A stretch of 64,000 nt of DNA, taken from positions 1,612,001 to 1,676,000 of the forward strand of contig NC_014931.1 in the NCBI RefSeq assembly GCF_000184745.1, given 5' to 3'. Both the position numbers and the translations under genes were made by a program. This DNA comes from Variovorax paradoxus EPS (lineage in GTDB: Bacteria > Pseudomonadota > Gammaproteobacteria > Burkholderiales > Burkholderiaceae_C). The stretch's first letter is position 1. Each line of letters opens with the position of its first letter. Below, in pieces: positions 23,676-33,100 of this stretch. The notes under the pieces are model-generated. The model saw only the letters and a list, made by a program, of their open reading frames with translations. It had not been told where the DNA came from and searched no databases.

Positions 23676-24593
23676 TTAACCCTCTGAAGCTGCGCTCCAG
23701 GTTGGTGCGATTGCCGAGGTCGTGAACTGGTCGGAGGCCCGGCAGGCCAGCTCGGCCACGAGCCGGATCGCGTCGGAGTCGGCCGCTTCCAGGTGGCTCA
23801 CCACAATGCGCTGCGGCGAGATGAGCGCATCGCATTCGATGATCCGCACATCGCCCGCGGCCACGTATTCGTAGCAGGGCGGCAGCGGCACCAGCGCATT
23901 GCCGAAGCCCGCCTTCACCAGCCGCGCGAGCGCCGAGATCGAACTCACGCAATGGACCTTGCCGAGCGGAATGCCCGCCGCGCGAAAGAGGTTCTTGAGC
24001 GCCTCGTGCGGCTGTGAACCGGGGCTCATGGTCAGCACGGGTTGGCGCAGCAACTGCTCGACGGTCTGCGTGCCCTCGGCGCCGATCGGGCCGACCCAGC
24101 CCATCGGCATCGGCAGGCACGGCGTGCTCACGATGCCCGCGCCAGCGATGTGATCGGTCTGCAGCGCGATATCAAGCGCGCCCTCGCGCAGGCCCCGGTG
24201 CAGCGCGAGCGTGGTTTCGGAGGTGAGCTGAACCTCGATGCCCGGGTAGGTGGAGCGCAGGTTGGTCAGAAAGCCCAGCAACCAGGTGTGGACGACGGTC
24301 TCGATGGCGCCGATGCGAACGAGCCCGAGGATGTCGCCGCGCGGGCGGCCGAGCGAGACGATCTCGCGGCGCAACTCGAGCAGCCGCTCGCCGTAGTCCA
24401 TGAGCCGCACACCCACCGGCGTGAGCCGCAACTCGCGCGCGTCGCGCTCGAAGAGGCGCGCGCCGATGTCTTCTTCCAGCGAGGCCACGCGGTTGGACAC
24501 CGCCGCCTGCGTGATGTGGAGCCGGTCGCTCGCCGCGCGAAAGCTGCCGAGGCGTGCGGCCCAGAGGAAGGCTTCGACAAATCTTGTATTCAT
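23676..24593 (-). CDS. LysR-family transcriptional regulator
   Basis: At 305 residues it has the standard N-terminal helix-turn-helix (FVEAFLWAARLGSFRAASDR and ITQAAVSNRVASLEEDIGARLF) and a C-terminal effector-binding domain (RIGAIETVVHTWLLGFLTNL onward). It is oriented with the cluster it precedes, not divergently. It therefore may be transcribed as the first gene of, or upstream from, the alpha/beta-barrel, MHS, DUF2848 and amidase genes, which it probably controls. ATG 24593 gives the conserved MNTRFVEAFL start; the upstream frame has no support. The effector is unknown, probably the pathway substrate. Confidence 0.93.
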   Translation of the reverse strand: MNTRFVEAFLWAARLGSFRAASDRLHITQAAVSNRVASLEEDIGARLFERDARELRLTPVGVRLMDYGERLLELRREIVSLGRPRGDILGLVRIGAIETVVHTWLLGFLTNLRSTYPGIEVQLTSETTLALHRGLREGALDIALQTDHIAGAGIVSTPCLPMPMGWVGPIGAEGTQTVEQLLRQPVLTMSPGSQPHEALKNLFRAAGIPLGKVHCVSSISALARLVKAGFGNALVPLPPCYEYVAAGDVRIIECDALISPQRIVVSHLEAADSDAIRLVAELACRASDQFTTSAIAPTWSAASEG

Positions 24594-24677
24594 GAGGGCA
24601 CCTGCGGGGCATTTTGCCCGCAACCTGTCCTGCAATGGCGCTCACGTTCGCGCTTGCGGACGCGAACACGCGCCGGA

Positions 24678-24971
24678 TCACCGGGTCCGTTTCCTGTCGA
24701 AGAACGCTTGGCGCCAGGGCATGACCTCGACAGAGGCGAACAGCTGGCCGCTGTTGAAGGGGTCTTCGCGCGCGAATGCCTGCGCGGTCTGCAGGTCGTC
24801 GGTGTCCACGACGATCAGGCCGCCGATCGGCTGGCCGTCGGCGTCGAGCAGCGCGCCGCCGGCCAGCATCATGTGTTGACGCGCGGTCAGGTAGTCGAGG
24901 TGGGCGGGCTTGAGCGCTGCGCGCAGCGCCTCTGCGTGCGGCTTGTCGAGCGCAATGATGGCGAATGGCAT
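24678..24971 (-). CDS. YCII-related protein
   Basis: This 97-residue protein has the YCII fold. It starts MPFAIIALDKPHAEALRAAL, continues with HLDYLTARQHMMLAGGALLD, and ends with GLIVVDTDDLQTAQAFAREDPF, the pattern of YciI-type dimeric alpha/beta-barrel proteins. Family members carry a conserved His-Asp pair and are suspected small-molecule hydrolases or dehalogenases; some act in aromatic degradation. ATG 24971 fits the conserved start. The Bug receptor gene lies 37 nt upstream on the same strand, and SMP-30 before it, suggesting a three-gene unit. Confidence 0.85.
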   Translation of the reverse strand: MPFAIIALDKPHAEALRAALKPAHLDYLTARQHMMLAGGALLDADGQPIGGLIVVDTDDLQTAQAFAREDPFNSGQLFASVEVMPWRQAFFDRKRTR

Positions 24972-25008
24972 GGGGACTTCCCGGCGGTCGTTTGCGGAGG
25001 AGGCCTCT

Positions 25009-25983
25009 TCAGCTCGGCGTGATGCCGGCCTTGGCGATGATGGCGCTCCAGGTCTGCATCTCACGCGCGATGAAGGCCTGGAACTGCGCGGGCGTGCTGC
25101 CCACCGGCTCGGCGCCGTTGGTCACCAGGGCCTCGCGCGTGATGTTCGTCTGCAGCGCCTTGCGCACCTCGGCGCTCAGGCGCTCGACCACCGCGGGGTC
25201 GGTGCCGGCTGGAGCGAGCACGCCGGTCCAGGCGCTCACGTCGAAGGGCTTGCCGCTGATCTCGCCGACCGTTCGCACCTCGGGCAGCGACGCCGAGCGC
25301 CTGGCCGTCGACGCCGCGAGGGCGCGCAGCTTGCCGGACTTCACGAGCGGCCCGGCCGCCACCACGTTGGCGAACATGAGGTCGACGTGGCCGCCCATCA
25401 CGTCGGCCAAGGCAGGGCCGGTGCCCTTGTAGGGCACGTGCGTCATCGAGACGCCCGATTGCAGCGCGAGCAGCTCCATCGACAGGTGGTCGGCCGTGCC
25501 GCTGCCCGTGGATGCGAACGACAGGCGCCGCGCCCTGGCCTGGGCGAGCGCCTCGTCCATCGAATGGATCGACGAGGTGGACGACGCGACCATGATGAAG
25601 GGCGACTGCACCGCCAGGCTCACCGGCGCGAAGGCCTTGACGGTGTCGAACGGCAGGTTCTTCATCATCGACGGGTTGGTGGCGTGCGGCACGCTCGCCA
25701 CCAGCAGCGTGTAGCCGTCGGGCGCCGCCTTGGCCACGTACTCCGAGCCGATCACCGTGCTGGCGCCGGGCTTGTTGTCCACGTAGAAGGTCTGACCGAG
25801 CGATTCGGACATGCTCACCGCGATCGCCCGCGCGACCACGTCGGTTCCGCCGCCGGCCGTGAAGGGCACCACCACCCGCACCTGCCGGTTGGGGTAGGGG
25901 CTGGCGGCATGCGACGGCACCGCGCCCAGGAGGCCGGTGCCGCAGGCCCCGGCCAGCGCAGTGATGAGTTCTCGACGGTTCAT
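25009..25983 (-). CDS. Bug-family periplasmic substrate-binding protein (TTT receptor)
   Basis: The 324-residue protein has an N-terminal signal (MNRRELITALAGACGTGLLGA, with cleavage after SHA). The twin-Arg start is Tat-like but not a full consensus. The mature part carries Bug motifs: YPNRQVRVVVPFTAGGGTD, NKPGASTVIGSEYVAKAAPDG and the later HVPYKGTGPALADVMGGHVD. Bug proteins bind carboxylates for tripartite tricarboxylate transport, but no TctA/TctB membrane genes are seen here, a common situation in Burkholderiales. It sits between SMP-30 and YCII genes on one strand. Confidence 0.93.
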   Translation of the reverse strand: MNRRELITALAGACGTGLLGAVPSHAASPYPNRQVRVVVPFTAGGGTDVVARAIAVSMSESLGQTFYVDNKPGASTVIGSEYVAKAAPDGYTLLVASVPHATNPSMMKNLPFDTVKAFAPVSLAVQSPFIMVASSTSSIHSMDEALAQARARRLSFASTGSGTADHLSMELLALQSGVSMTHVPYKGTGPALADVMGGHVDLMFANVVAAGPLVKSGKLRALAASTARRSASLPEVRTVGEISGKPFDVSAWTGVLAPAGTDPAVVERLSAEVRKALQTNITREALVTNGAEPVGSTPAQFQAFIAREMQTWSAIIAKAGITPS

Positions 25984-26058
25984 GGTGTTCTCCGGGTGAT
26001 GGCGCGCTGATGGCGGTGTTGACGTGCGATGGGGACGGGGAGGCGAAGGTGCGGGCGG

Positions 26059-26964
26059 CTAGGCGTTGAAATGCAGCCGCAGGCCGGGCTCGGGCCATGG
26101 CAGCGACACGAGCTGGCCGGTGGCCGACAGCGTCAGGTAAGCCGTCTTCAGGTCCGGGCCGCCGAAGCAGATGTTGGTGACGTAGATGTCGGGAAATGCC
26201 TGCTGGCGCACCAGCTCGCCGGTGGGCGCGATGACCGAGATCGCGCCCGTGACCAGCGTGGCGACGCACACATGCCCGCTCGCTTGCACCGCCAGGCTGT
26301 CGAAGCGCTGGAAGCCCGGCAGCCCGCAGACCAGGCGCCCGCCGTGCGGCGAGGGAAACGGGTGCTTGTCGACGATGCCAGGTGCGACGATGTCGAAGGC
26401 CCACAGGCGCGCGGTCTCGGTTTCGGCCACGTACAGGACCCGGTTGTCCGGCGACAGGCCGATGCCGTTGGGCGACAACAGGCCATAGGCCAGCTCGACG
26501 ATGCGCGAGCCGTCGGGTAGCGCGTAGTACACGCCGCCGCTGTCGCGCGCACGCGCACGCTTCTTGCCGAAGTCGGTGAAGTAGAAGCCGCCATGCGCGT
26601 CGAACACAAGGTCGTTGGGCGACGAAAGCCGGTGTTCGCCGCAGTGGGTGTAGAGCGTCGTGATGCTGCCGCCGGCAAGGTCGACGCGCCGGATGCTGCC
26701 GCCCTCGTAGTCGGGCGCCGGCCCGGTCGAGGTGAAACGGCCAGGCACATAGGCGCTGCCGCCGTTGTCGCAGACATAGAGCGCGCCGTCGGGCCCGATC
26801 GCGGCACCGTTCGGGCCGCCGCCGCAGTCGCTCAGCGTGTGGATTTGCCCGTCCGGCGCGACCCGCACGATGCGCCCGGCGCGCATCTCGACCAGCACCA
26901 CCGAGCCATCGCCCAGTGCCACCGGGCCTTCAGGAAATTGCAGACCCTCGGCCAGGATTTTCAT
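26059..26964 (-). CDS. SMP-30/gluconolactonase-like beta-propeller hydrolase
   Basis: The 301-residue protein has six-bladed propeller repeats. Metal-ligand positions of the SMP-30/lactonase family are visible: Glu12 in FPEGPV, an Asn in SSPNDLVFD, another in LLSPNGIGLSPD, and an Asp in RFDSLAV. It probably hydrolyses a lactone and may use a divalent metal. The substrate is unknown. It is the upstream member of a same-strand group with the Bug receptor (75 nt downstream) and the YCII gene. An AT-rich palindrome at 27086-27100 lies upstream. Confidence 0.9.
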   Translation of the reverse strand: MKILAEGLQFPEGPVALGDGSVVLVEMRAGRIVRVAPDGQIHTLSDCGGGPNGAAIGPDGALYVCDNGGSAYVPGRFTSTGPAPDYEGGSIRRVDLAGGSITTLYTHCGEHRLSSPNDLVFDAHGGFYFTDFGKKRARARDSGGVYYALPDGSRIVELAYGLLSPNGIGLSPDNRVLYVAETETARLWAFDIVAPGIVDKHPFPSPHGGRLVCGLPGFQRFDSLAVQASGHVCVATLVTGAISVIAPTGELVRQQAFPDIYVTNICFGGPDLKTAYLTLSATGQLVSLPWPEPGLRLHFNA

Positions 26965-27085
26965 GATCTCGCTCGACCTGTTCCGACGTGCACGACGCCG
27001 GAAAAAGCCTTGTCTCTTAATGATTTAGGCGCCAAAGATAGCGTTCTGGCCGCTGCGCTTCAATCACAATTAACTCATGCGAGAA

Positions 27086-27100
27086 ATGACTAAAAGTCAT
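27086..27100. promoter_or_regulatory. Perfect 6-3-6 inverted repeat
   Basis: ATGACT and AGTCAT flank AAA in an AT-rich patch between the SMP-30 gene start and the beta-lactamase stop. It is 122 bp upstream of the SMP-30 start. It could be a regulator site for that group or mark the end of the beta-lactamase transcript; nothing here decides. Confidence 0.3.
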
Positions 27101-27107
27101 CCCCTCG

Positions 27108-27980
27108 CTAGGCCGCGAGCAGGTTCATCCGCGCGAGCAGCTTGCGGCCCAGGGGAATGCGCTTGGCCACGTCGGCTTCGCCGTGCATGTCGATGTTCAG
27201 CGCAAAGCTCTGCACGCTGCCGTTCGCCTGCGCCACCCAGCCGACCCACCAGCCGAGCGAGAAGCCCGGCGTTTCGTACCAACCGGTCTTGCCGTGCAGG
27301 GCGTGCGTCGGCATCTTTTCCAGCAGCGTGATCTCGTGGACCATGTCCTGCGTACGCGTCGACATCGGCAGGCTGCGCTGCGCGAGCCGCATCAAGAAGC
27401 GCACCTGTTCGGCGGCCGAAATCTGCAGCTTGTCGTTGACCCAGAACTGGTCGACCTCGGTGTCCAGTGTCTCGTTGCCGTAGTGCAGCTTCGCGATCCA
27501 TTCGTTCATGCGCGCGAGGCCGATGCGGCGCGCCACCCCGCGGTAGATCGGCAGGTGCGAGACGCGGATCGCGTCGCGCAGGTTCATGTCGCGCTCCCAC
27601 TCCTTGCGCTTGTAGGTGCCGCCGCCGTAAGGGAGGATTTCGTCGATGTCCTTCACCGCGCCGGTCTCCAGCGCGATCAGGCTGTTGGGAATCTTGAAGG
27701 TCGATGCGGGGCTGTAGCGCTTGTCGGCGCGCCGGCGGTCGACCACGGTGAGCTTCGCGGTGGCGCTGTCGAGCACCACCCAGGTTCCGCGCACACCCGC
27801 TTCCTTGAAGTGAGTGGCGAGGTCAGGGCGCTCCTCGACATGTACGACGGGCCTGGCCGCGTCGGCAAAAGGGGTGGCGCCGAGAGCGGCGAGCAGGCCG
27901 CAGCCGCTCTGGGCAAGAAAAGTCCTGCGGCGTGCGGCGCGGGGCGTGCGGGTCGTGAACGGGGCTGGAACAAGAGGCAT
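27108..27980 (-). CDS. Class D (OXA-type) beta-lactamase
   Basis: This 290-residue serine beta-lactamase opens rings of penicillin-type drugs in the periplasm. The nucleophile motif STFK is at 93-96 within YSPASTFKIPNSLIALETG. The second motif, usually SxV, is SHL at 141-143. YGN is at 167-169, the Trp that supports the carboxylated lysine is Trp180 in VDQFW, and KTG is at 231-233. All core residues are present. The N terminus reads RRRTFLAQSG before a hydrophobic stretch, a Tat-like signal. ATG 27980 starts the shortest frame covering this signal. No LysR- or BlaR-type regulator is adjacent. It is likely intrinsic to the chromosome. Confidence 0.93.
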   Translation of the reverse strand: MPLVPAPFTTRTPRAARRRTFLAQSGCGLLAALGATPFADAARPVVHVEERPDLATHFKEAGVRGTWVVLDSATAKLTVVDRRRADKRYSPASTFKIPNSLIALETGAVKDIDEILPYGGGTYKRKEWERDMNLRDAIRVSHLPIYRGVARRIGLARMNEWIAKLHYGNETLDTEVDQFWVNDKLQISAAEQVRFLMRLAQRSLPMSTRTQDMVHEITLLEKMPTHALHGKTGWYETPGFSLGWWVGWVAQANGSVQSFALNIDMHGEADVAKRIPLGRKLLARMNLLAA

Positions 27981-28097
27981 GGTTTGCGTGCTATGCGGAA
28001 TGGAACGTGCCGGATCATCCGGCGCACGCTCGCCATCCACAACGCAAGCAGCCTGTCGCTTCGTCACCCGCGTAACGGCCGTAACCGCGGGGCGCCG

Positions 28098-28529
28098 TCA
28101 GCTGTCGTCGATCAACCCACGCTCGCGCGCCTGCTGCTCGTTGCCGAAGATCGCCATCGCGGTGCGCATGCGCTTGAAGCCCAGCTTCTTGTAGAAGGGC
28201 TCCTTGCCCGCCACCGCATACAGGATGATCTTGCGATGCCCGCGCGAGAACTCCACGAGCTTCGCGACGATCGCCTTGCCGAGGCCGGTGCCCTGGCAGT
28301 CCGGGTGCACGGCCACGTCGCAGATGTAGGAGCAGTCGAGGCCGTCGGCCACTGCGCGGCCGGCGCCGACCAGCCGGCCATCTTCATAGACGAGGCACTT
28401 GAACAGGCTGTTGGAAAACACGACCTGCAGGTCGGCCGGCTTTTTGTGGCCGAGCGGGGCGATCTCGTAGAGGCGGGAGAGCTCGTTCCAGTCGAGCGCT
28501 TCGAGCGTGTGTCGCCATTCGAGGCTCAT
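28098..28529 (-). CDS. GNAT-family N-acetyltransferase
   Basis: About 143 residues, with the GNAT motif A seen in YICDVAVHPDCQGTGLGKAIVAKL and the C-terminal GKEPFYKKLGFKR, as in aminoalkyl-phosphonate-type or general acetyltransferases. The substrate is unknown. ATG 28529 has GGAG 7 nt upstream; a GTG at 28559 that overlaps the SnoaL stop (GTGA) would add ten residues and cannot be excluded. The SnoaL-like gene lies upstream on the same strand, so the pair is probably cotranscribed. Confidence 0.87.
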   Translation of the reverse strand: MSLEWRHTLEALDWNELSRLYEIAPLGHKKPADLQVVFSNSLFKCLVYEDGRLVGAGRAVADGLDCSYICDVAVHPDCQGTGLGKAIVAKLVEFSRGHRKIILYAVAGKEPFYKKLGFKRMRTAMAIFGNEQQARERGLIDDS

Positions 28530-28555
28530 CGCGACACTCCGCTGCGCATCCTCGC

Positions 28556-28924
28556 TCACTGGCCCATTGAATAGAAGAATTCCTCGCGCACGATCTTGCC
28601 GTCCTTGACGGTGTAGAGCGCCATTTCTTCCATCGTGAAGCGTTGCTTGGTGGGCTTCATGGTCACGTCGAACTTGAAGCCGACGATGAAGCGGTCGTCA
28701 TGCGGCCACGGGCCCGCGACCTGCCAGGAATGCACCTCGTGGTTGGCGGTCCACCATTCGCCCTTGGCCTGGATGGCCGCAAGGCCGACCGCCTCGCGCG
28801 ACTGGCCGGGCGGACCGCCCGCCTCCACGCTCACGGCTTCGGGTGCGTAGAGCACGCGGGCCTCGTCGAACTTTCCTTCCTTGCAGAGCGCCACGAGCTT
28901 GTTGGCGATTTCCAGGGTGTTCAT
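28556..28924 (-). CDS. SnoaL-like (NTF2-fold) protein
   Basis: This 122-residue cytoplasmic protein has the NTF2/SnoaL pattern. A helix (LEIANKLVALCKEGKFDEARVLYAPEAVSVEA) is followed by strands ending in MEEMALYTVKDGKIVREEFFYSM, with the typical hydrophobic pocket. Such proteins range from isomerases to binding proteins; no catalytic pair can be assigned. It is followed by the GNAT gene with a stop/start overlap. Confidence 0.82.
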   Translation of the reverse strand: MNTLEIANKLVALCKEGKFDEARVLYAPEAVSVEAGGPPGQSREAVGLAAIQAKGEWWTANHEVHSWQVAGPWPHDDRFIVGFKFDVTMKPTKQRFTMEEMALYTVKDGKIVREEFFYSMGQ

Positions 28925-29030
28925 GAGTTCTCCTATGAAAGACGCAGGGGGATGGCGGAGGCGGGAGTGTAGGCCTGGGCTGGTGTCGCGTGCTACCTCT
29001 GCGTGTTCGAGGCGTGCTGTCGGAGGGAGG

Positions 29031-29420
29031 TCATGCAGGCTGGAGAAGATCCCACTTGTTGCCGCAGAGGTCCAGGAAGACCGCGACCGTGCCGTGCGGC
29101 TCGTGCCTCGGTTCTTCGAGAAAGCGGACGCCGTGCGCCTTCATGTGTGCGTGGTCGGCGGCGAAGTCCCGCGTGTGCAGGAACAGGAAGACGCGGCCGC
29201 CGGCCTGGTTGCCGACCGCCGCCTGCTGTTCGTCGTTCGCGGCCTTGGCGAGCAGCAGCGTGGCACCTGCATTGCGCGAAGGCGCGACCACCACCCAGCG
29301 CTTGCCGGGGCCGCGCGGCGTGTCTTCGAGAAGGTCGAAGCGCAGCGCTTCGGTGAAGAATCGGATGGCTTCGTCGTAGTCGTGGACGAGGAGGGTGACG
29401 GTGGCGAGATGTCGGGGCAT
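29031..29420 (-). CDS. VOC-superfamily protein (glyoxalase/bleomycin-resistance fold)
   Basis: The 129-residue protein has the paired beta-alpha-beta-beta-beta VOC fold. It begins HLATVTLLVHDYDEAIRFFTE and has the second half VFLFLHTRDFAADHAHMKAHG and AVFLDLCGNKWDLLQP. Potential metal ligands (a His early and Asp/Glu near the C-terminal motif) are only partly conserved. The substrate is unknown. ATG 29420 follows the stop of the upstream acidic protein by 17 nt, so the two are probably one unit. Confidence 0.85.
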   Translation of the reverse strand: MPRHLATVTLLVHDYDEAIRFFTEALRFDLLEDTPRGPGKRWVVVAPSRNAGATLLLAKAANDEQQAAVGNQAGGRVFLFLHTRDFAADHAHMKAHGVRFLEEPRHEPHGTVAVFLDLCGNKWDLLQPA

Positions 29421-29436
29421 CGGCTGGCCCGATCGA

Positions 29437-30081
29437 TCAGGTGAAAACAATCGCCGTCTTGTGCGCAATGCTCAACCGGGCCGACTCATACAGCAGCAGC
29501 CACGATTCGATTTCCCGGTAGAGGCCTTCGTCTTCGCCCATGCTGTCGCTGATCCGTTCGGCTTCCTCGTCCGACAGTTGCCCGTCCGTGAGCGCGATGC
29601 CCAGCGCAGGCGCGACCAGCACCAGTTCCTCGAGCAAACGGTACGAGGAGCCGAGCATGCCGCCGGGCAGGTCGGTCTCGTCTTCATCGGCAAAGATCAC
29701 TTCCTCGAAGTCGACCGGCACATAGAAGCCTTCCGCGTCGGAGTGGCACAGCAGGTGGCTCTCGAAGGTGCTCGCCACGTCTTCGAGCGTCTCGTCTTCC
29801 GTGGGGTCGGTGTCTTCGGGCAGCGGCGTCGCCATCCATCCGGGCGTCGTCACGCGGTGCGCGTAGGCGCGGCGCAGGTAGTGGATGAACGAGTAGGGCA
29901 GGCCGTCGATGGGTGCGCGCGAATCGAGCGGCGGCAGCATGCGGGGCTCCACGTGCGGCGGCAGGCCCGCCTCGGCGAGCTTGCGGTTCACGACCGCGAA
30001 GTCTTCATCGAAATGCTCGGCGCTCTCGGGATCGTTTTCGATCAGGTCGGCGAGGATGCCGACGGCAATGGCCAGGCCCAT
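29437..30081 (-). CDS. Acidic protein of unknown function
   Basis: The 214-residue protein is strongly acidic, with runs of Asp and Glu such as EDTDPTEDETLEDV, and has no signal peptide, membrane segment or recognised motif. It looks cytoplasmic and globular, with alternating hydrophobic and acidic stretches. GGAG stands 6-7 nt before ATG 30081. The VOC gene follows after 17 nt. A hairpin at 30135-30165 separates it from the alpha-2-macroglobulin gene upstream. No function is claimed. Confidence 0.72.
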   Translation of the reverse strand: MGLAIAVGILADLIENDPESAEHFDEDFAVVNRKLAEAGLPPHVEPRMLPPLDSRAPIDGLPYSFIHYLRRAYAHRVTTPGWMATPLPEDTDPTEDETLEDVASTFESHLLCHSDAEGFYVPVDFEEVIFADEDETDLPGGMLGSSYRLLEELVLVAPALGIALTDGQLSDEEAERISDSMGEDEGLYREIESWLLLYESARLSIAHKTAIVFT

Positions 30082-30134
30082 GGGGTTCTCCAGGTTGTGG
30101 GTGGGTTCGCTGCGATGCGATGGTGGCGACAGCC

Positions 30135-30165
30135 GGTGAAGGCGGCATGACGGCCGGCCTTCACC
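30135..30165 (-). terminator. Hairpin after alpha-2-macroglobulin gene
   Basis: GGTGAAGGC (30135-30143) pairs with GCCTTCACC (30157-30165), a 9-bp perfect stem about 15 nt past the stop at 30179. No T-tract follows, so termination may be weak or partly Rho-dependent. Confidence 0.45.
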
Positions 30166-30178
30166 GTGGGTTGCTTCG

Positions 30179-33100
30179 TTACTTCGCCGCCTCCACCTTC
30201 ACGCGCGCATTCGGCGCCTCGCCGAACATCTCGGGCGCATACATCGCTTCGACTCGGCTCGGCGGCAGCGCGAAGTCGCCGACGTTGTTCAGGCGCACGG
30301 TGTATTCCATCTTCACCACGCCCTTGGGCAGGTACTCGTAGTAGCTGCGGAAGGCCTCGAAGCTGCGTTCTTCGAAAGCGGCCCAGCCGGCGCCGGACTT
30401 CTTCTCGCCCTGCGTGGCGATCTGCGAGTCACGGCCGAGGCCGCCGCCCAGGATGGTCGCGCCACCCGGGATCGGGTCGCTGATCACCACCCAGGTCATG
30501 TCGGCACTGGCGTTCACTTCCAGCGTGACGCGCAGCACGTCGCCGCGGGTGTACTTGCCCGCGGTGGCCTGCTCGACCGGCGTGATGGTCTTCTTGATCG
30601 CGTAGCCGGCGGCGAACGGCGCCTTCAGCTGCACGGCGGCAATGGACTGCAGCGTGAGCCACGGCTTGCCGGTGCCTTGCTGCGTCACCAGCAGCGTGTC
30701 GCGCACGGGCGCACCGGAAGGCGATGCGGCCCACGGCAGGAACATCGTGTTGTTCTTCAGGTTGCCCGGCGATGCGGGCGCGCCGAAGAAGGTGGTCTGG
30801 TTCGGTGCACCGGCCGCGTCGCTGGTCTTCACGCGTTCGACCTGGCTCCAGTTGACCTGGGCCTTCACCGCGCCGAGCGTGGCGGCCGTGACGCCGGCCA
30901 CCGGCGTGCTCTCGAACACCTTGCTGAATTTCTCCAGCGCGAGCCCGCCCCACAGGTTGGCGGTGGTGGTGTGCCAGGCGCCGTTCTGCTGGCGGCCGAT
31001 GAAGCCGTTGGCGAGCTTGCCGATGTCGTCCTTCCAGCTCGGATCGTCCATCACGCTGAGCAGCAGGCGCGCGGTGTTCACGTCGCCGTTGGTCATGAGC
31101 CACCACCAGTAGTCGTCCTGCTCGGTGCTGAAGATGAGCTTGGTGCCTTGATACGACAGGCGCGCCTTCAGCACGTTGTTGGCTTCGTCCAGGCGTTGCT
31201 GGCGCTGCGGCACGTCGTTCACGCGCTTCAGGATATTGAGCCAGTCGATCACCGCGCTGGTGGGCCACTGGTTCGGCGCGATCGTGATGCTGCCCAGCAT
31301 GCTGCCCTTCGCCTTGCCGTAGCGCGAGAGTGCTTCGAGCGCGGCGAGCTTGCGCACGTCCAGGTCCTTGCGCGGGCTCCAGAACTCGCGCGTGATGCGG
31401 CCTTCGACAAAGGCGATCAGGCCCGATTCCATCGGCGCGCGCACGTCGTCGGCGAGCGCGAAGGCGGGGTTCAGCTGCGCGGCCTCGTTCGTCGCTGCGA
31501 GCAGGTACGAGGTGAGGATGTCGCTGCCGCGGTTGGCTTCGCCGTCGCGTGGCGGGAAGTAGTTGGCGAGGCCGTCGCCGTCCAGGTACGTCGGCAGCGT
31601 CGCCAGCACGCCCTGCCACATCTTCGCGTCGCGCAGGCCCACCGACTTGCTGGTCTTCTGTTCGAGGCAGATGAAGGGGTAGTTCGCGAACCAGTCGCGC
31701 ACGCCCGGCAGGCCTTCGGCGAGCTTGGGCTGCAGAGACAGCTTCAGGCCGCCGCGGCCCGGGAGGGCGTCGGCGGGCGGTGCCACGTCGAGCGTGAACG
31801 GGCCGTCGATCTGCACCAGCGTGGCCTGCTGCACCGTGAGCGGCACCGAGGGCACGATGCGCTGGCGCACCTTGAGCGCATCGCGTGCGCCGCCGAGCGT
31901 GTCCTTCGCCTCGATTTCCCACAGGATGGCTTCGGCGCGCGTCTGCGCGAGCTGCGCGGGCGCGGTCACGGTCCATGCGACTTCACGCGCTTCGCCGGCC
32001 GGAATGTCCACGGTCTGCGTCTCCAGCGTGAGCAGCGTGGCGCGCGGCGTGGCCTCGACCTTCATCGGCTTTTGCGTGGTGTTGCGCAGCGTGATCTGGG
32101 CGCGGAACTGATCGTCCTCGCGCACCAGCGGCGGCAGGCCGCTGATGATCTGCAGGTCCTGCGTGGCCTGGATGCTCGCCTGGCCGGTGCCGAAGAGGCT
32201 CGTGCCCGAATCGGCCACGGCCACGATCTTGAAGGTGGTGAGCGCATCGTTCAGCGGCACCGTCACCACGGCCTGGCCGTTGGCGTCGAGCACCACCTTC
32301 GGGTTCCACACGAGCAGGGTGTCGAGCAGTTCGCGCGTCTGGCCCTTGCCGCCGCCGCCGCCCGCGGGCACGGCCTTGCGCCCGTAGTGGCGCCGGCCGA
32401 CGATTTCCATCTGCGCGGTGGAGGTGCTCACGCCCCAACTGCGGCGCTGCAGCATCGCGTTCAGCAGGTTCCAGCTGTCGTTGGGCATCAGCTCCAGCAG
32501 GGCCTGGTCGACCGCGGCCAGCGCCACTTCGGCGCCGGCTGCGGGCTTGCCGTCGGGCAGCTTGGCGGTGATGGTGATCTGCGCCTTGCTGCGGATCGGG
32601 TAGCTGGGCTTGTCGCTGGTGACGGTCACGTCCAGCTGGTGAGCGCGCGTGCCGACGCGGATCTCGGCCATGCCCAGGCGATAGGCGGGCTTGCTCAGGT
32701 CGACCATCGCGGTCGGCGCGACGTATTCCTTGCCCTCGTACCAGAAGGCCGTCCACCACTCGCGCGGCGCCTTGAAGCCCCAGGTGAAGAAGCTGTACCA
32801 CGGCACTTCGCGCAAACGGCCGCGCAGCGCGAGCACGCTGATGTAAGCGTTCGGCCCCCATTCGGGCTTGACCTGCAGGGTGACCGTCGGGTCCTTGCCG
32901 TCGAGCTGCACGACGTGGGTTTCGATGATGCCTTCGCGTTCCACCGAGACCAGCGCGGTCGCGAAGCGGAAGGGGCTGCGCACCTGGAACTTGGCGACCT
33001 CGCCGGGCTGGTAGCTCTTCTTCTCGGGCAGCACGTCGATGCGATCGTTGTCCTCGCCGCCGAACCAGAGTTCGCCCTGCTTGGTCACGTAGACGGAGCT

